In this document: in pieces, positions 1 through 7,309 of the stretch
Layout: every line of letters starts with the position of its first letter
Numbering within the stretch: position 1 is the stretch's first letter
Virus record (IMG/VR): IMGVR_UViG_3300013307_000055
Span: 1-20,647 of that record
Source: a virus
DNA: 20,647 nucleotides
Reading direction: 5' to 3' (one strand)
The notes under the pieces: model-generated
What the model saw: the letters and a program-made list of their open reading frames with translations, nothing else
What the model was told of the DNA's origin: nothing
Database searches by the model: none
Translations under genes and position numbers: made by a program

Positions 1-1
1 G

Positions 2-139
2 CTCTGTCCTCTGCCACCGCAAGGCGGCGTCCTGGCGGAGTGCCCTCTGTGCCGCAGGGTCATGGGCGCGACGTCTCCCTTGGACCGGGTGTGCGTGTTC
101 TGCGACCTGGCCGCTCATCTCATCTACGAGGAGTCCTGA
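2..139 (+). CDS. C-terminal part of a small two-CxxC zinc-ribbon-like protein (5' partial)
   Basis: An open frame enters from the left edge and ends at TGA 137-139, giving about 45 visible residues. It holds two CxxC pairs, CPLC and CVFC, separated by 13 residues. That is the usual layout of a small zinc ribbon or zinc knuckle in which four cysteines hold one metal ion. The tail after the second pair is DLAAHLIYEES. The stop lies 3 bases before the next start, so it appears to belong to the same transcript as the ParB-like and glycosyltransferase genes. The true start lies outside the window and the function is unknown. The two paired CxxC motifs make a chance open frame unlikely, but the fragment is short. 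Confidence 0.55.
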   Translation, partial: LCPLPPQGGVLAECPLCRRVMGATSPLDRVCVFCDLAAHLIYEES

Positions 140-142
140 CTC

Positions 143-889
143 ATGCCTGACCACACCGGCCTGATCCCCCTCGGCGGGTCCGTGTACGCCCACCCGGACC
201 TGGCTCCGTACCTGGAGCCGGTGGGCAACGTGGAGCCGCACCCCGACAACCCGAGGCGCGGCGAGGTGGACGTCATCTGCGCCAGCCTGGAGACGAACGG
301 GCTGTACCGACCGCTCGTGGTCCAGAAGTCCACCCGGTTCGTCCTGGCCGGCAACCACACACTGCTGGCTCTGCTCCGGCTCGGAGCAGAGCAGGTGCCG
401 GTGACGTGGGTCGATGTGGACGAACGAGACGCCGCCCGGATCATCCTCGCCGACAACCGGTCCAGTGATCTGGGCGGCTACGACGTGACTGCTCTGGCCG
501 AGGTGATGAACAGCCTCGGGCCGGACGCCTTCGTGGGGACCGGCTACGCCGAGGCCGACCTGGACCAACTCCTGGTGGACCTCCAGTCCGCCGCCGAAGT
601 CTCCAAGAACGCCTCCGGCTACTACGAGGCCGTGCAGGAAGCGATGGGCCACCAGACCGACGCCGAGGCCGAGTGGGTCGGGATGCCGGAGTACGAGCGC
701 GGCGACACCAACGCGTACCGGCAGATCCTCGTGTCCTTCGCCAACGCCGAGGACGTGGAGGAGTTCGCCAAGCGTCTCGACATGCACCTGACCCCCAAGA
801 CTCGGTACCTGTGGTTCCCGCAGCACGAACGGGACATCACCATCGCGCTCCGCTACCAGCAGGAGCAGGAGCAGGCGGCAGTGGGATGA
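143..889 (+). CDS. ParB-like nuclease/NTPase-fold protein with a second conserved C-terminal domain
   Basis: This 248-residue protein has an N-terminal ParB/sulfiredoxin-type domain at about residues 25-110. Visible elements are the DNPR segment (residues 35-38), the strand ending in LAGNHT (68-73, in the place of the GxxRxxA box), and ADNRSSDLGGYD (103-114), which is common in phage ParB-like proteins. The canonical GERR box is replaced by GNHT, so classical CTP-dependent partition is unlikely. A second segment, about 177-232 (EWVGMPEYE, then ILVSF, then LTPKTRYLWFPQ), looks like a separate domain seen downstream of ParB folds in other phage proteins. The ATG at 143 follows GAGGAG at 128-133. 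The stop overlaps the glycosyltransferase start (ATGA), so the two are probably translationally coupled. A role in genome handling or base modification is inferred from context only. Confidence 0.8.
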   Translation: MPDHTGLIPLGGSVYAHPDLAPYLEPVGNVEPHPDNPRRGEVDVICASLETNGLYRPLVVQKSTRFVLAGNHTLLALLRLGAEQVPVTWVDVDERDAARIILADNRSSDLGGYDVTALAEVMNSLGPDAFVGTGYAEADLDQLLVDLQSAAEVSKNASGYYEAVQEAMGHQTDAEAEWVGMPEYERGDTNAYRQILVSFANAEDVEEFAKRLDMHLTPKTRYLWFPQHERDITIALRYQQEQEQAAVG

Positions 890-1830
890 CCGGCCAGGCC
901 GAGGAGGATCTGACCCGGCCCCGGTTCCCCCTCTACATACCGTCCAAGGGCAGGCCCACGCGGAGCTACACCTCACGGGCTCTGACCACGATGGGCCTGG
1001 CCCACACCATCGTGGTGGAGGAGCAGGAGCGCGACGCCTACGAGGAGCAGTACGGCGACAACCCACTGGTGACGCTGGTCAACCTCGACCCGGCCTACCA
1101 ACGGTCGTACGACACCTGCGACCGGTACGGCTCCACCAAGAGCCGTGGTCCTGGACCAGCCCGCAACATGATCTGGGACATGGCGATTGACGCCGGAGCC
1201 GAATGGCATTGGGTCATGGACGACAACATCTACTGGTGGTTCCGCTTCACCGACAACCGTCTGATCCGGCTCGGTGACGGCACCGGGTTCCGCGCCATGG
1301 AGGACTTCACCCTCCGCTACGACAACGTGGGCATGGCAGGCCCGAACTACTACATGTTCGTCGCCGCCCGGTCCTCGTACCCGCCGTTCGTGACCAACAC
1401 CCGCATCTACTCCTGCAACCTCATCCGGAACGATCTGCCCTTCCGGTGGCGCGCCCGCTACAACGAGGACACCGACCTGTCGCTCCGGATCTTGAAGTCG
1501 GGACTCTGCACGATCCAGTTCAACGCGTTCCTGTCCAAGAAGACCCCGACCCAGATCGACAAGGGCGGCAACACCGGGGAGTTCTACGAGAAGGAAGGGA
1601 CGCTCGCCAAGTCCCTGATGCTGGTCCGGCTCCACCCGGACGTGGCTCGGGTCACCAAGCGGTTCGGGCGCACCCACCACTTCGTGGACTACCGACCGTT
1701 CAAGGCCATGCCGTTGCATCGCCGACCAGACGCCGCGATCCCCACCGAGGACCCGTACCGGATGAAGTTGGTGGAGGTCACCCCCGAACCCTGGAGCCTG
1801 CCCAATGGCCGAAACGCCGTACGACGCTGA
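886..1830 (+). CDS. TET-associated/GREB1-type glycosyltransferase (TAGT-like)
   Basis: This is a 314-residue GT-A-like glycosyltransferase. The start is ATG 886, which overlaps the ParB-like stop; an upstream in-frame start would lie wholly inside the ParB gene. Features that point to the TAGT/GREB1 family are LYIPSKGR near the N-terminus (residues 16-23), the VVEEQE strand (43-48), GPARN (90-94), then WHWVMDDNI (107-115), whose acidic pair D112-D113 sits in the DxD nucleotide-sugar/metal position. NEDTDLSLR (193-201) carries further acidic residues likely to be in the active site. TAGT proteins were predicted to add sugars to 5-hydroxymethylated bases made by phage TET/JBP enzymes. No TET/JBP gene lies in this window, so DNA as the substrate is an inference. 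The 3' end overlaps the next gene by 26 bases. A glycosyltransferase acting on another target is the alternative. Confidence 0.78.
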   Translation: MTGQAEEDLTRPRFPLYIPSKGRPTRSYTSRALTTMGLAHTIVVEEQERDAYEEQYGDNPLVTLVNLDPAYQRSYDTCDRYGSTKSRGPGPARNMIWDMAIDAGAEWHWVMDDNIYWWFRFTDNRLIRLGDGTGFRAMEDFTLRYDNVGMAGPNYYMFVAARSSYPPFVTNTRIYSCNLIRNDLPFRWRARYNEDTDLSLRILKSGLCTIQFNAFLSKKTPTQIDKGGNTGEFYEKEGTLAKSLMLVRLHPDVARVTKRFGRTHHFVDYRPFKAMPLHRRPDAAIPTEDPYRMKLVEVTPEPWSLPNGRNAVRR

Positions 1831-2422
1831 CACTGCCGCGAAGGTGCTCAACCTTCGCCGTGGAGGAGTCCCGTTCGACGTCATCGCCGACCAACTCCGG
1901 CTCACGCCGGAAGCGGCCAAGGCCTACTTCGACAAGGCCCTCGGAGCCAGCGACCCGGCGTTCATGCGGGCTCTGGAGTCCGACCGGATGGACCGGCTCC
2001 ACTTCGCCATCTGGCCCAAGGCCATCAAGGGGGACCTGGACGCCATCGACCGGGTGGTGAAGTTGTCCGAACGCCGCGAGAACGTCTCGACGGTGCCGAA
2101 GGTCAACGACCACGCGCTGGTCCAGGCGTTCGACCGGGCAGTCCAGACCGCCACGGAGCTGCACGCCGAAGGGCTCGACGCCGCCTTGGTCGCGGCCGGC
2201 CGAACCGTGGCCGAGCGGATTGACGAAGCGAAGGCCACCAGCCAGGGACAGGAACTCACCAAGGCCCTGTACCTGTTGCCGCACCTGATGAACGTGCTCC
2301 GCGAGATGCAGGCGACCCCTGCCTCTCGTTCTGCCGCGAGGGCAGCAACCCCCGAGGCTCCGGAGCCGGACAGCAAGTTGGCGCAGCTCCGAGCGATCCG
2401 GCAGAAGCGGCCAGCCGGATGA
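1805..2422 (+). CDS. terS: Probable terminase small subunit
   Basis: This 205-residue, mostly helical, charged protein starts at ATG 1805 inside the end of the glycosyltransferase gene. The N-terminal 45 residues (AAKVLNLRRGGVPFDVIADQ, followed by LTPEAAKAYF) read like a helix-turn-helix of the type small terminases use to bind the packaging site. The rest (about 60-165) is helical and suits ring assembly. The C-terminus is alanine- and proline-rich and ends in a basic tail (IRQKRPAG) that could contact the large subunit. Position just before the large terminase, with two small genes between, supports the call. Small terminases diverge strongly, so this rests on the HTH-like start plus synteny. 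The stop overlaps the next ATG (ATGA). Confidence 0.65.
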   Translation: MAETPYDADTAAKVLNLRRGGVPFDVIADQLRLTPEAAKAYFDKALGASDPAFMRALESDRMDRLHFAIWPKAIKGDLDAIDRVVKLSERRENVSTVPKVNDHALVQAFDRAVQTATELHAEGLDAALVAAGRTVAERIDEAKATSQGQELTKALYLLPHLMNVLREMQATPASRSAARAATPEAPEPDSKLAQLRAIRQKRPAG

Positions 2423-2541
2423 GCGCCGTGGCAACCGGCGACTTCATCACCGACGCGCTCAACCTGTTCCTTGAACGGATGGACCGGCTCTGCGAAGCCC
2501 TGGAGCGCATCGCCGACGCCGTGGAAGGCGACGACGAATGA
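2419..2541 (+). CDS. Small 40-residue amphipathic helical protein
   Basis: This short gene starts with an ATG that overlaps the preceding stop (ATGA), and its own TGA overlaps the next ATG in the same way. Such two-sided coupling is good evidence that it is translated. The product, beginning MSAVATGDFITDALNLFLER, is acidic and predicted to form one long amphipathic helix (leucine, methionine and isoleucine spaced along LFLERMDRLCEALERIADAV) followed by a GDDE tail. I do not recognise the family. A coiled-coil partner for the packaging proteins on either side is possible but unproven. Confidence 0.6.
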   Translation: MSAVATGDFITDALNLFLERMDRLCEALERIADAVEGDDE

Positions 2542-2933
2542 CCGAGTGGGAGCCGCCTGGACTCCGCGACCTCGTGGCCGGCATCCGGTACATGCCGGGA
2601 TGGATGGTGTACCTCGGCAGGGACAACGAGGGCGGCGGGTGGCTCACCCTGCACATCGTCTCCTGCACCCCGAACTCGTACGAGCCGGAGCAGACGATCC
2701 GCGTCAACCACTCGTTCCTGGTGCCGATGGCAACGTGGAACGACCGGACGTGGAAGGCGTGGCTGTTCGAGCGGTTCGTGGACGTGTGGCGACACGAGTC
2801 GGGCGAGTTCCTGACATTCGATGGCGTACGCGAGTTCGCACCCCACCACGGCAACGGCGAGGACCCGTACATCACCTGGCACGTCGGCGACCTGGCCGAC
2901 ACCAGAGTCCGAGCCGGAGACACCAAGGCGTAG
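2538..2933 (+). CDS. Conserved-looking actinophage hypothetical protein beside the terminase
   Basis: This 131-residue protein starts at an ATG that overlaps the preceding stop. It is rich in tryptophan and aromatic residues (WEPPGLRDL, GWMVYLGRDN, GGGWLTLHIV, WKAWLFERFVDVW, FAPHHGNGEDPY) and looks like a compact alpha/beta fold. I recall very similar proteins in other actinophage genomes, annotated only as hypothetical, but could not check this here. No catalytic motif is clear, although the HHGNGED segment (about residues 107-113) is a conspicuous polar cluster. The place between the two terminase genes suggests a packaging or early head role, by association only. Confidence 0.75.
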   Translation: MTEWEPPGLRDLVAGIRYMPGWMVYLGRDNEGGGWLTLHIVSCTPNSYEPEQTIRVNHSFLVPMATWNDRTWKAWLFERFVDVWRHESGEFLTFDGVREFAPHHGNGEDPYITWHVGDLADTRVRAGDTKA

Positions 2934-2937
2934 GCCG

Positions 2938-4479
2938 ATGGCCGGAGCAGAGACACCCCGGCTGTTCACGCCGCCGCTTCGTGACCTGGCCGACCAGGAC
3001 AACAGCCTCGGCTACTCGGTGATCGCCTTCGCCGAGGACGTCATCGGCCTGGACCTGCTGCCATGGCAACGCTGGCTGCTGGTCCACATGCTTGAACTCC
3101 TGCCGGACGGACGCCTCCGGTTCCGCACCGTCGTGCTCCTCATGGCCCGCCAGAACGGCAAGTCCACCATCAGCCAGGTGCTCGCCTTGTGGTTCATGTA
3201 CGTGTGGGGTGCGGATCTGGTCATCGGTACCGCGCAGGACTTGGACATGGCGGAGGAGATTTGGCAGGGGGCCGTCGATCTGGTCGAGGAGACTCCAGAA
3301 CTCGACGCCCTCAAAGCCCATGTGTTCCGGGTCAACGGCAAGAAGCAACTGGTGCTCCGGACCGGCGAACGGTACAAGGTCCGGGCAGCGAACCGGCGTG
3401 CCGGTCGTGGCCTGACCGGCGACCTCGTACTGCTGGACGAGTTGCGCGAGCACCAGTCGTGGGACGCCTGGGGAGCCATCAGCAAGACCACGATGGCCCG
3501 AGACGACGCGCTCCTGTTCACCCTGTCCAACGCCGGAGACGCCTCCTCGGTGGTCCTCCGGTACCTGCGGAAGTTGGGCCACGCCGCCCTCGGTGACCCG
3601 GACGGGATCAACAAGGCCGACGAGGCAGATCCGGCCACCGGCCTGGACCCGACCGACGAGGTGGACGTAGACGAGGACACGCTCGGACTGTTCGAGTGGT
3701 CTGCTCCACCCGACTGCGGGCTCCGCGACCGGGAGGGGTGGGGCCAGGCGAATCCTGCGCTCGGCTACACCATCGCCGAGAGGACCATCGCCGCCGCCGT
3801 TCGTACGGATCCCGAATGGGTGTTCCGCACCGAGGTGCTGTGCCAGTGGTCCGAGGGGACTCTGGAGGGGCCGTTCCCTGCCGGAGCCTGGGAGGCCTCG
3901 GCGGACAGGAACTCCGTTCGGGATCCGTCATCCGCCGTTGCGCTGTGCGTGGACACCTCGTGGGACCGGTCGGTGACGTGCATCGGCCTGGCCGCACTCC
4001 GCGAGGACGGCCTGGCCCACGTCGAGGTGATCGCCCGTCGAGCCGGAACCGAGTGGGTCGCCGAGTGGTTGACCAGCGACGAGCGTCTGCCGGAAGTCCG
4101 GGGCGCACCCGTCGCCGTGCAGTCACGCGGAGCTCCCGTCTCCTCTCTCATCCCCGACCTGTACGCCGCGAGGGTGTCGGTCACGGAGTGGGCCGGACCA
4201 GCCCTCGGTGTTGCGACCGGCGAGTTCTACGACCGGATCCGAGCCGCCATCGGCGAAGGCTCCGGCCAGGCCCAACTACGGCACCGCGACCAGCCTCTCC
4301 TCAACGTCGCCGCCGCCACAGCCGCCACCCGACCCATCGGCGACTCGTGGCTGTGGGACCGACGCCGGTCGCCGACCGACGTCTCCCCGCTCATCGCCGT
4401 GACCGGTGCCCTCTGGTGCCTGGCCCACGGTCGTCCCCGTACGAGCGCCTACGAAACCCGCCGATTGGAGGTGCTGTGA
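2938..4479 (+). CDS. terL: Terminase large subunit (ATPase and nuclease)
   Basis: This 513-residue protein is the packaging motor that translocates DNA into the prohead and cuts the concatemer. The ATPase half shows an adenine-binding LPWQRW (residues 41-46), a Walker A-like MARQNGKST (69-77), Walker B LVLLDE (163-168, with D167 and catalytic E168) and a coupling motif TLSNAG (195-200). The nuclease half starts near residue 330, with ALCVDTSWDRS (335-345) holding the first metal-binding aspartate (D339). Further acidic residues lie towards the C-terminus. Start ATG 2938 was chosen over in-frame upstream codons inside the previous gene; it has a weak AAGG 9 bases upstream and leaves a 4-base gap. 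Length is normal for the family. Confidence 0.95.
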   Translation: MAGAETPRLFTPPLRDLADQDNSLGYSVIAFAEDVIGLDLLPWQRWLLVHMLELLPDGRLRFRTVVLLMARQNGKSTISQVLALWFMYVWGADLVIGTAQDLDMAEEIWQGAVDLVEETPELDALKAHVFRVNGKKQLVLRTGERYKVRAANRRAGRGLTGDLVLLDELREHQSWDAWGAISKTTMARDDALLFTLSNAGDASSVVLRYLRKLGHAALGDPDGINKADEADPATGLDPTDEVDVDEDTLGLFEWSAPPDCGLRDREGWGQANPALGYTIAERTIAAAVRTDPEWVFRTEVLCQWSEGTLEGPFPAGAWEASADRNSVRDPSSAVALCVDTSWDRSVTCIGLAALREDGLAHVEVIARRAGTEWVAEWLTSDERLPEVRGAPVAVQSRGAPVSSLIPDLYAARVSVTEWAGPALGVATGEFYDRIRAAIGEGSGQAQLRHRDQPLLNVAAATAATRPIGDSWLWDRRRSPTDVSPLIAVTGALWCLAHGRPRTSAYETRRLEVL

Positions 4480-4482
4480 CAG

Positions 4483-6426
4483 ATGGGCATGTTCGACCGG
4501 TTCAAGAGGACCACGACCGTCAACACCTACGGGATCGGTGACACCTCCGAGGCGTTCTACGGCGCGTGGCAGATGAGCCGCGAGGAGTACGAGCGCATCA
4601 TGGGCCTGTCGCCCGCCGACATGTGGCGGACGCAGCCCTACCTCCGGACCGTCGTCACCTTCCTGGCGCGGAACATCGCGCAGTGCGCGCTCCAGACCTT
4701 CCAGCGTGTCAGCGACACCGACCGCCGCCGCCTCCACGACGGGGTGGCCGGCATCATCGCCCGACCCAACGCCGCCACCACGTCCTACGAGTTGGTGTAC
4801 GGCCTGGTGGCGGACCTGGCCCTCTACGACGTGGCGTACCTGCTCATGTCCGAGGACCCCGACAACTACCTGGCCCGCCTGCCGTTCTCGTGGGTCTGGC
4901 CCAAGGGTGGCGACACCTACGCGCCCGACCACTACGAGGTCCGGATGAACGACCGAGGCGAGTCGGTCATCATCCCCGCCGATCAGGTGCTCGTGTTCCA
5001 CGGCTGGCACCCCGGCAACCTCCGGTACGGCTCCTCGCCGGTCCACGCCCTCAAAGAGATCCTGGCGGAGCAGGTCCAAGCCGCCATGTACCGGCAGAGC
5101 GTGTGGGCCAGGGGCGGCAAGGTCGGAGCTGTGCTGACGCGGCCACCCGACGCGCCCGAGTGGAGCGATGAGGCACGCCGCCAGTTCAAGCGCGATTGGG
5201 AGTCCCGGTACTCCGGCTCTGGTCCAGGCGTCGGCGGCACGCCGCTCCTGGAGGACGGCATGTCCCTCAACCGGGTGGACTTCTCCGCCCACGAGATGGA
5301 GTGGGTCGAGGGCTCCCGCCTGGCCTTGAACACCGTGGCGTCGTGCTACCACGTCAACCCGACCATGATCGGGCTCCTCGACAACGCCAACTACTCCAAC
5401 GTGCGCGAGTTCCGGCGCATGTTGTACGGCGACACCCTCGGGCCGGTCATCGCGCAGATCGAGGACCGGCTCAACACGTTCTACGTCCCCCTCGTAGACG
5501 ACCGCGCCTCGGTGTACCTGGAGTTCAACATCGACGAGAAGTTGCAGGGGTCCTTCGAGGAGCAGCAGTCGGCGCTCTCGACCTCAGTTGGCCGGCCGTG
5601 GATGACCGCCAACGAAGCACGCGCACTCCGCAACATGCCCGCCATCGACGGCCAGGGAGCCGACGAGTTGGTGACCCCTCTGAACGTCCTCGTCGGAGGC
5701 CAGGCCTCACCCACGGACTCTGCTCCGCCGAAGGCTCTGCCGGTGGGCACGAAGGCCGGGAACCTGTACGCCCTCAAAGCGCGGGTGACGGACCGGCAGG
5801 TGGCGAAGTTGAACGAGGTGCTGTCGTCGTTCTTCCACCGGCAGTCCAAGGCGGTCCTCGCCCGGATCGGAGCAGGCCGCGACGACTGGTGGGACGGCGA
5901 CCGGTGGGACGGCGAACTCGCCTCGGACCTGCACGTCACCTACCTGGAGGTGACCAGCGTCCTCGGGAAGGCGGAGGCCCGGTCGCTGGGGTTCCACGAG
6001 GACGACTACGAACCGACCGCGACCCTGCACTACCTCCAGGCCGTCGCCGCCCGGTACGCGGCCAACATCAACTCCACCACCCACTCGCAGCTCCAGACCG
6101 CCGTGGAGGATCCGGAGCAGGACCCGGCCTCCGTGTTCGACGTCGCCACCGACAGCCGCGCCGCTGGAGTCGCCACCGGGATGGGCACCTTCCTCGCCGG
6201 GTTCGCCACCCACGAAGCGGCCTCGCAGATCGCCCGCGCCCACAACGTCGAGCCCACCAAGACGTGGGTCACCGGCACCAACCCGCGTGAGTCCCACGCG
6301 GCTCTGGACGGCGAGACGGTCGGACTGGACGACTCGTTCAGCAACGGCCTGTCGTGGCCTGGAGCCGCAGGCAACGACGCCGCCGACACGGCCAACTGCA
6401 ACTGCTCGGTCGTCATCAACCTCTGA
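4483..6426 (+). CDS. Portal protein fused to a MuF-like head morphogenesis domain
   Basis: This 647-residue protein joins two head proteins. Residues 1 to about 415 form an HK97-type portal, the dodecameric ring through which DNA enters; typical stretches are PYLRTVVTFLARNIA near residue 50, the clip region around VLVFHGWHPGN, and AMYRQSVWARGGKVGAVL in the helical stem. After a proline-rich linker (about 405-425), residues 428-647 resemble the MuF/gp7 minor head domain, ending in the diagnostic RESHAALDGETV (602-613) and the cysteine pair CNC (639-641). The ATG at 4483 has GGAGG at 4466-4470; a second ATG at 4489 is too far from it. Portal-MuF fusions occur in other actinophages, so this is probably genuine; no frameshift is needed. 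Confidence 0.93.
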   Translation: MGMFDRFKRTTTVNTYGIGDTSEAFYGAWQMSREEYERIMGLSPADMWRTQPYLRTVVTFLARNIAQCALQTFQRVSDTDRRRLHDGVAGIIARPNAATTSYELVYGLVADLALYDVAYLLMSEDPDNYLARLPFSWVWPKGGDTYAPDHYEVRMNDRGESVIIPADQVLVFHGWHPGNLRYGSSPVHALKEILAEQVQAAMYRQSVWARGGKVGAVLTRPPDAPEWSDEARRQFKRDWESRYSGSGPGVGGTPLLEDGMSLNRVDFSAHEMEWVEGSRLALNTVASCYHVNPTMIGLLDNANYSNVREFRRMLYGDTLGPVIAQIEDRLNTFYVPLVDDRASVYLEFNIDEKLQGSFEEQQSALSTSVGRPWMTANEARALRNMPAIDGQGADELVTPLNVLVGGQASPTDSAPPKALPVGTKAGNLYALKARVTDRQVAKLNEVLSSFFHRQSKAVLARIGAGRDDWWDGDRWDGELASDLHVTYLEVTSVLGKAEARSLGFHEDDYEPTATLHYLQAVAARYAANINSTTHSQLQTAVEDPEQDPASVFDVATDSRAAGVATGMGTFLAGFATHEAASQIARAHNVEPTKTWVTGTNPRESHAALDGETVGLDDSFSNGLSWPGAAGNDAADTANCNCSVVINL

Positions 6427-6443
6427 CCCACCCACCCCCAGCA

Positions 6444-6462
6444 CGCCCGCCACCACCGGGCG
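6444..6462 (+). other. Small stem-loop in the portal-protease gap
   Basis: The 64-base gap between the portal stop and the protease start holds CGCCCG (6444-6449) and CGGGCG (6457-6462) around a 7-base loop, giving a perfect 6-bp G/C stem. It has no T-run and is short, so it could be an mRNA processing or translation element, or chance in GC-rich DNA. The protease ribosome binding site begins 16 bases downstream. Confidence 0.3.
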
Positions 6463-6490
6463 CGGTCCGCCATGCCCAAGGGAGGCACGC

Positions 6491-7309
6491 ATGTTCAAGA
6501 ACGCCACCGTGCAGGTCAAGGCCGCTGGTCCCGATGACGGGCTCCAGGACGGCCAGTTCAAGGCACTCGTCTCGGTGTTCAACAACGTGGACTCGGTGGG
6601 GGACAAGGTGCTCCCCGGCGCGTTCGCCAAGACCCTCGCGGAGTGGGACGCCTCCGGCAACCCGATCCCCGTCTACTGGTCCCACCGCATGGACGACCCC
6701 GACATGAACATCGGGTACGTCATCGAGGCCGCAGAGACCAGCGACGGCCTGGAGGTGCTGGGGCAGCTCGACGTCGAGGACGACGCCTCGCCCAAGGCCA
6801 AGCAGGCCTACCGGCTCATGAAGGGCCGACGCGTCACGCAGTGGTCGTTCGCCTACGACGTCATCGACGGAGGGCCGGCAGAAGCGGACGGGCAGGAGTT
6901 CAACGAACTCCGCGAGTTGAAGTTGTACGAGGTGTCCACGACACCCATCGGAGCGAACGACCAGACGGAACTCCTCGCCGTGAAGCGGTCCGGCCAGGAC
7001 GACGTGTTGGCGAAGGTCGGTCGCACCATCTCGGCCAAGAACGAGGCCACCCTCCGCGACGCCGCGTCCTCTCTGGACTCCGCCGCGAAGGCCATCAAGA
7101 GCGTCCTTGCCGCACTCGACTCCGGCTCCGGAGACGACGGCGACAAGGCGGCAGAACCCAGTTCGGCCAGCGACACCGGTCCGGCCAAGGACGAGGAGCC
7201 CGAAGGGGCCAAGTCCGAGGAGCCCACCCGGCGCACGTCCGTCGAGACATGGGAGGCGCACATCCACCTCACCGAACTGGAAGGAACGAACAGTCATGCC
7301 TACAACTGA
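6491..7309 (+). CDS. HK97-type prohead protease with an acidic C-terminal tail
   Basis: This 272-residue S78-family serine protease would mature the prohead by trimming the capsid protein and other internal proteins. The N-terminal half shows DSVGDKVLPGAFAKTL (residues 34-49), PVYWSHRMDDP (60-70) with the probable catalytic H65, and QWSFAYDV (117-124) with the probable nucleophile S119; YEVSTTPIGANDQTELL (146-162) is the usual end of the protease core. From about 210 to 255 the protein is low-complexity and rich in D, E, S, A and G, likely disordered, and may act as an attached scaffold. Start ATG 6491 is set by AAGGGAGG at 6478-6485. The final 14 bases overlap the capsid gene. Confidence 0.92.
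   Translation: MFKNATVQVKAAGPDDGLQDGQFKALVSVFNNVDSVGDKVLPGAFAKTLAEWDASGNPIPVYWSHRMDDPDMNIGYVIEAAETSDGLEVLGQLDVEDDASPKAKQAYRLMKGRRVTQWSFAYDVIDGGPAEADGQEFNELRELKLYEVSTTPIGANDQTELLAVKRSGQDDVLAKVGRTISAKNEATLRDAASSLDSAAKAIKSVLAALDSGSGDDGDKAAEPSSASDTGPAKDEEPEGAKSEEPTRRTSVETWEAHIHLTELEGTNSHAYN

Noticed and set aside
673-885. Long N-terminal extension of the glycosyltransferase frame
   Set aside because: It lies entirely within the ParB-like gene and is arginine/glycine-rich; ATG 886 overlaps the ParB stop and gives the expected family start.
2821-2937. Upstream in-frame start for the large terminase
   Set aside because: The added residues are threonine/proline/arginine-rich and overlap the preceding gene; ATG 2938 gives the usual family beginning.
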